From contig CASBQH010000264.1 in NCBI GenBank assembly GCA_949127695.1, positions 1-5,260 of the forward strand: a stretch of DNA of 5,260 bases. The letters are read 5' to 3'. A program made the position numbers and the translations under genes. The stretch is from Synechococcales cyanobacterium PMM_0073 (GTDB lineage Bacteria > Cyanobacteriota > Cyanobacteriia > Elainellales > Elainellaceae). Position 1 is the first letter of the stretch; every line of letters begins with the position of its first letter. Under the pieces are notes generated by a model. It did no database searches. It worked only from the letters and a program-made list of their open reading frames with translations, and was not told where the DNA came from. This document shows, piece by piece, positions 3,486 through 5,260 of the stretch.

Positions 3486-5260
3486 TTAAATTTCTAGCCT
3501 GTCCAGCGACAGCGGCGACAGATCCGGCGGCACAATCGGGCGGGTCATGGTGACTTTATCGCTCTCGCGCTGGGTGGCAATCTCGACTGCAATCGCCTCA
3601 AACTGCACCTTCAGGTATCCCGGCGGCACAATCACCTCAGTCCGAGCCATCTGGTTGCCAAAGCCATCCGGCAGAAAGTCGATCAGCCAGCGGGCGGCTC
3701 CCAGCATGGAGCGGGTTTGGCGGTCACGCAGCCAGAGCTTGACATAGACGCGGGCTTTCAGGTTGGGCAGCTTCACCGTTAGGGCAATCGGCTGTCCGGC
3801 AATTAGTTCACCCTGCGGCAGCTGCAAGCGGGGCGTCGGGATAGGCTCATTGTCGGGCAGCACAAATTCGCTGAGGAAATCTTGATCAGGCGGCTTGGTC
3901 TCAGCCGGAAATGGCTCGGCCACAGGTGAGGCGCTCAGCTCGTCCGCCACAACCACCTCATGCTGCGTCAAATCCGCATCCAGACCGCGCTGACGGGGTT
4001 CGGGTGCAGTCAGGGCGGAAAAATCGGCGTCAGCCAGCGCCGCAGATAGCTCTGGGCTAGCGGCCAAGACTTGCAGGCGCGACCAGAAGCGGCCTTGGAT
4101 GTTCAGCGCCCGAAATGACTGATCCTCAGGTTTGTCAGAAGCTACCGCCGGACGAGTGAGCGGCTGTCGCCAAAGCGGCAGGCGAGTCTCTAGCTCTGAC
4201 CAGTCTGAAAACAGCTCGGCGGGTTTGGCGCTGGGCGGATTTAGCTGATGCTCTGGCTGGCTCTCTGGCTGGCTCTCTGGCTGACTCTCTGGCTGATGCT
4301 CTGGCTGCGGCAAAGCTGAAGCTTCTAAGGGCTGTAAATCGGCGGCAGAAGTCGAGATCTCGGCTGATTCAGGTGTTTGAGTCGGTTCAGCCGCCACTTC
4401 AGCCGTTGGTTCCAAGGGCGCTGCGGCAGTCGGGATGGCATAAACTGGCGTAAAGGAGGGCAGATCAAGCCCAGCGTGGGTACGCGGCAAGCTGGGGGAC
4501 GGGCTGTGAGGCCGTAGCTGCGGCGGCAGCTGCTGCTGTTGCGAGCGCTGAAAGCTAGTGGCCAGCCGGTTCAGCTCAGCAGTCGGCACGGGTTCGGGGT
4601 CAGGCATCTGCGCTTCGAGCGGCAGCGCTGGGTCGGGAAAGTCATTGGCGACTGATTCGATCAGCTCATGTAGATCGGTGGTGACATTAAAGCTGCGCTG
4701 CGCCAGCACCTGCGGCGTTCCGGCTGGCGTCATGCCTTGCAAAATCAGCTCGCCCAGCACCAGGTAAGTCTGGTAATGCTCTGGCAGCGAGACAGTGCCC
4801 GAAAACGGAAAGGGCGGGATGCGGTTGTCAATTGGGTAAAGCTCATCCATCAGGATCTGCGAGGTCTGCGGATCATAGAGCCGGACGCGCAGCTCAGAAA
4901 TGGCGGGCTGCCAGTCGCTGGGATATTCTGCCGGAAACTCAACGCGCCCGGTCAGGCTGAGCGATTCGCCCCGCTGAATCACGAAGACCTCGCGCTCTAA
5001 AATCACCTGAAGCGCAGGTAGATTGCTCTCTAGACCCGCCAGCGGTGGGTTGAGCTGATCTGCTGTATTGGACGAATCTGGCGCAGCCTCAAACTCACGC
5101 AGATCAAAATCATCTGCGGTTGCTAGCTCTGCGGCTAGCTCAAGGGGCGGCTCAAGAGGCGGCTCAACTGATAGCTGAACGGGCAAAAATGCCGCTGGCG
5201 ATTCGACAATCTGCGCCGAGGCCACAGGTTCAGGCGCAGCTTCTAGCTCTGCGTTTGGGC
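3486..5260 (-). CDS. Large protein of unknown function with two Ig-like segments, N-terminus outside the window
   Basis: I cannot assign a function. The frame is open to the right edge (590 visible residues). The GTG at 5223-5225 is not a convincing start, because the same Pro/Glu/Ala-rich composition continues upstream. Numbering from that GTG, the protein has a beta-rich segment at about 70-183, a linker at about 195-460 very rich in Pro, Glu, Ala, Gln and Ser, and a second beta-rich segment at about 466-565. Inside the linker an ordered patch, FRALNIQGRFWSRLQVLA (371-388), stands out. Both beta segments show the alternating hydrophobic pattern of Ig-like sandwiches and share a D-x-Q-T motif (118-121 and 501-504) at the same relative place. 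The C-terminal segment, with KLWLRDRQTRS and ATQRES, looks like a family I recall from many cyanobacterial genomes without a known role. No membrane segment is visible; a signal peptide cannot be judged. psaI follows 114 bases downstream on the same strand. Confidence 0.85.
   Translation of the reverse strand, partial: PNAELEAAPEPVASAQIVESPAAFLPVQLSVEPPLEPPLELAAELATADDFDLREFEAAPDSSNTADQLNPPLAGLESNLPALQVILEREVFVIQRGESLSLTGRVEFPAEYPSDWQPAISELRVRLYDPQTSQILMDELYPIDNRIPPFPFSGTVSLPEHYQTYLVLGELILQGMTPAGTPQVLAQRSFNVTTDLHELIESVANDFPDPALPLEAQMPDPEPVPTAELNRLATSFQRSQQQQLPPQLRPHSPSPSLPRTHAGLDLPSFTPVYAIPTAAAPLEPTAEVAAEPTQTPESAEISTSAADLQPLEASALPQPEHQPESQPESQPESQPEHQLNPPSAKPAELFSDWSELETRLPLWRQPLTRPAVASDKPEDQSFRALNIQGRFWSRLQVLAASPELSAALADADFSALTAPEPRQRGLDADLTQHEVVVADELSASPVAEPFPAETKPPDQDFLSEFVLPDNEPIPTPRLQLPQGELIAGQPIALTVKLPNLKARVYVKLWLRDRQTRSMLGAARWLIDFLPDGFGNQMARTEVIVPPGYLKVQFEAIAVEIATQRESDKVTMTRPIVPPDLSPLSLDRLEI
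4245..4304 (-). repeat. Five tandem 12-bp coding repeats (Pro-Glu-Ser/His-Gln)
   Basis: Five uninterrupted 12-base units; on the minus strand they are variants of CCAGAGAGCCAG, reading Pro-Glu-His-Gln, Pro-Glu-Ser-Gln three times, then Pro-Glu-His-Gln. They lie in the linker of the large unknown protein (residues 308-327 counted from the GTG at 5225). Near-identical units point to recent slippage, and the 12-base period keeps the frame, so copy number may vary between strains. Confidence 0.9.
5138..5170 (-). repeat. Short 12-bp coding repeat (Glu-Pro-Pro-Leu)
   Basis: Two full 12-base units (GCTCAAGGGGCG and GCTCAAGAGGCG on the plus strand) plus a partial third, encoding Glu-Pro-Pro-Leu-Glu-Pro-Pro-Leu on the minus strand near residues 21-29 of the large unknown protein. 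Same period and similar residue bias as the array at 4245-4304. Confidence 0.7.

Noticed and set aside
3289..3489. 66-codon plus-strand frame across the psaI region
   Set aside because: It is the antisense of psaI and its upstream region; PsaI on the minus strand explains the coding signal.
4245..4304. Tandem array as a CRISPR or regulatory iteron
   Set aside because: The 12-base period keeps the reading frame of a long coding region with no spacers, so it is a coding minisatellite.
4558..5000. Plus-strand frames of 69 and 87 codons opposite the large unknown protein
   Set aside because: They are shadows of the long minus-strand frame, with Ser/Gly/Cys-rich composition and no recognisable features.
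5223..5225. GTG as the start of the large unknown protein
   Set aside because: No Shine-Dalgarno-like sequence precedes it, and the frame continues upstream with the same Pro/Glu/Ala bias to the window edge.
1..5260. HIP1 (GCGATCGC) repeats, CRISPR arrays, tRNA genes, insertion sequences
   Set aside because: None seen on reading the window. The absence of HIP1 is by eye only, and not all cyanobacteria are rich in it.

Overview
The window comes from a cyanobacterium. The clearest sign is a psaI-psaL pair on the minus strand (Photosystem I subunits VIII and XI); both proteins are recognisable from sequence. The moderately GC-rich coding DNA, the type of PsaL loop and the large proline/glutamate-rich protein beside it suggest a filamentous or Leptolyngbya-like lineage, but that placement is inference.

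Left half, plus strand. Positions 1-335 are the 3' end of a BenE-family (benzoate/H+ symporter-like) membrane transporter that enters from outside the window. A 209-base gap follows, holding a 10-bp inverted repeat, an extended -10 promoter candidate, a set of competing short inverted repeats and a 12-bp palindrome. Next is a complete copper amine oxidase of 653 residues (545-2506) with every expected catalytic and metal-binding residue: the cofactor tyrosine, the catalytic-base Asp, three copper His, a disulfide Cys pair and the second-metal ligands. It has no signal peptide and most resembles the compact Hansenula/Arthrobacter type. A BenE-like carrier beside an amine oxidase suggests handling of organic amines or aromatic acids in this half; this rests on adjacency only.

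Centre. A near-perfect hairpin with A and T tracts on its two sides (2594-2630) lies between the convergent amine oxidase and psaL genes and should terminate both transcripts.

Right half, minus strand, read right to left: a large protein of unknown function whose N-terminus is outside the window (3486-5260), then psaI (38 codons, 3258-3371), then psaL (2643-3152). Both psa genes have good Shine-Dalgarno sites; an intercistronic hairpin separates them, and a weak HLR1-like (RpaB) element lies upstream of psaI. The large protein has two beta-rich, Ig-like segments that look like diverged copies of each other, joined by a long Pro/Glu/Ala/Gln linker containing 12-bp coding repeats.

I found no mobile element, CRISPR array, RNA gene or defence-type locus, and nothing I can honestly call a new system. 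The best candidates for a second look are the duplicated-domain protein next to psaI-psaL, the divergent PsaL loop, and the structured leader of the amine oxidase gene.
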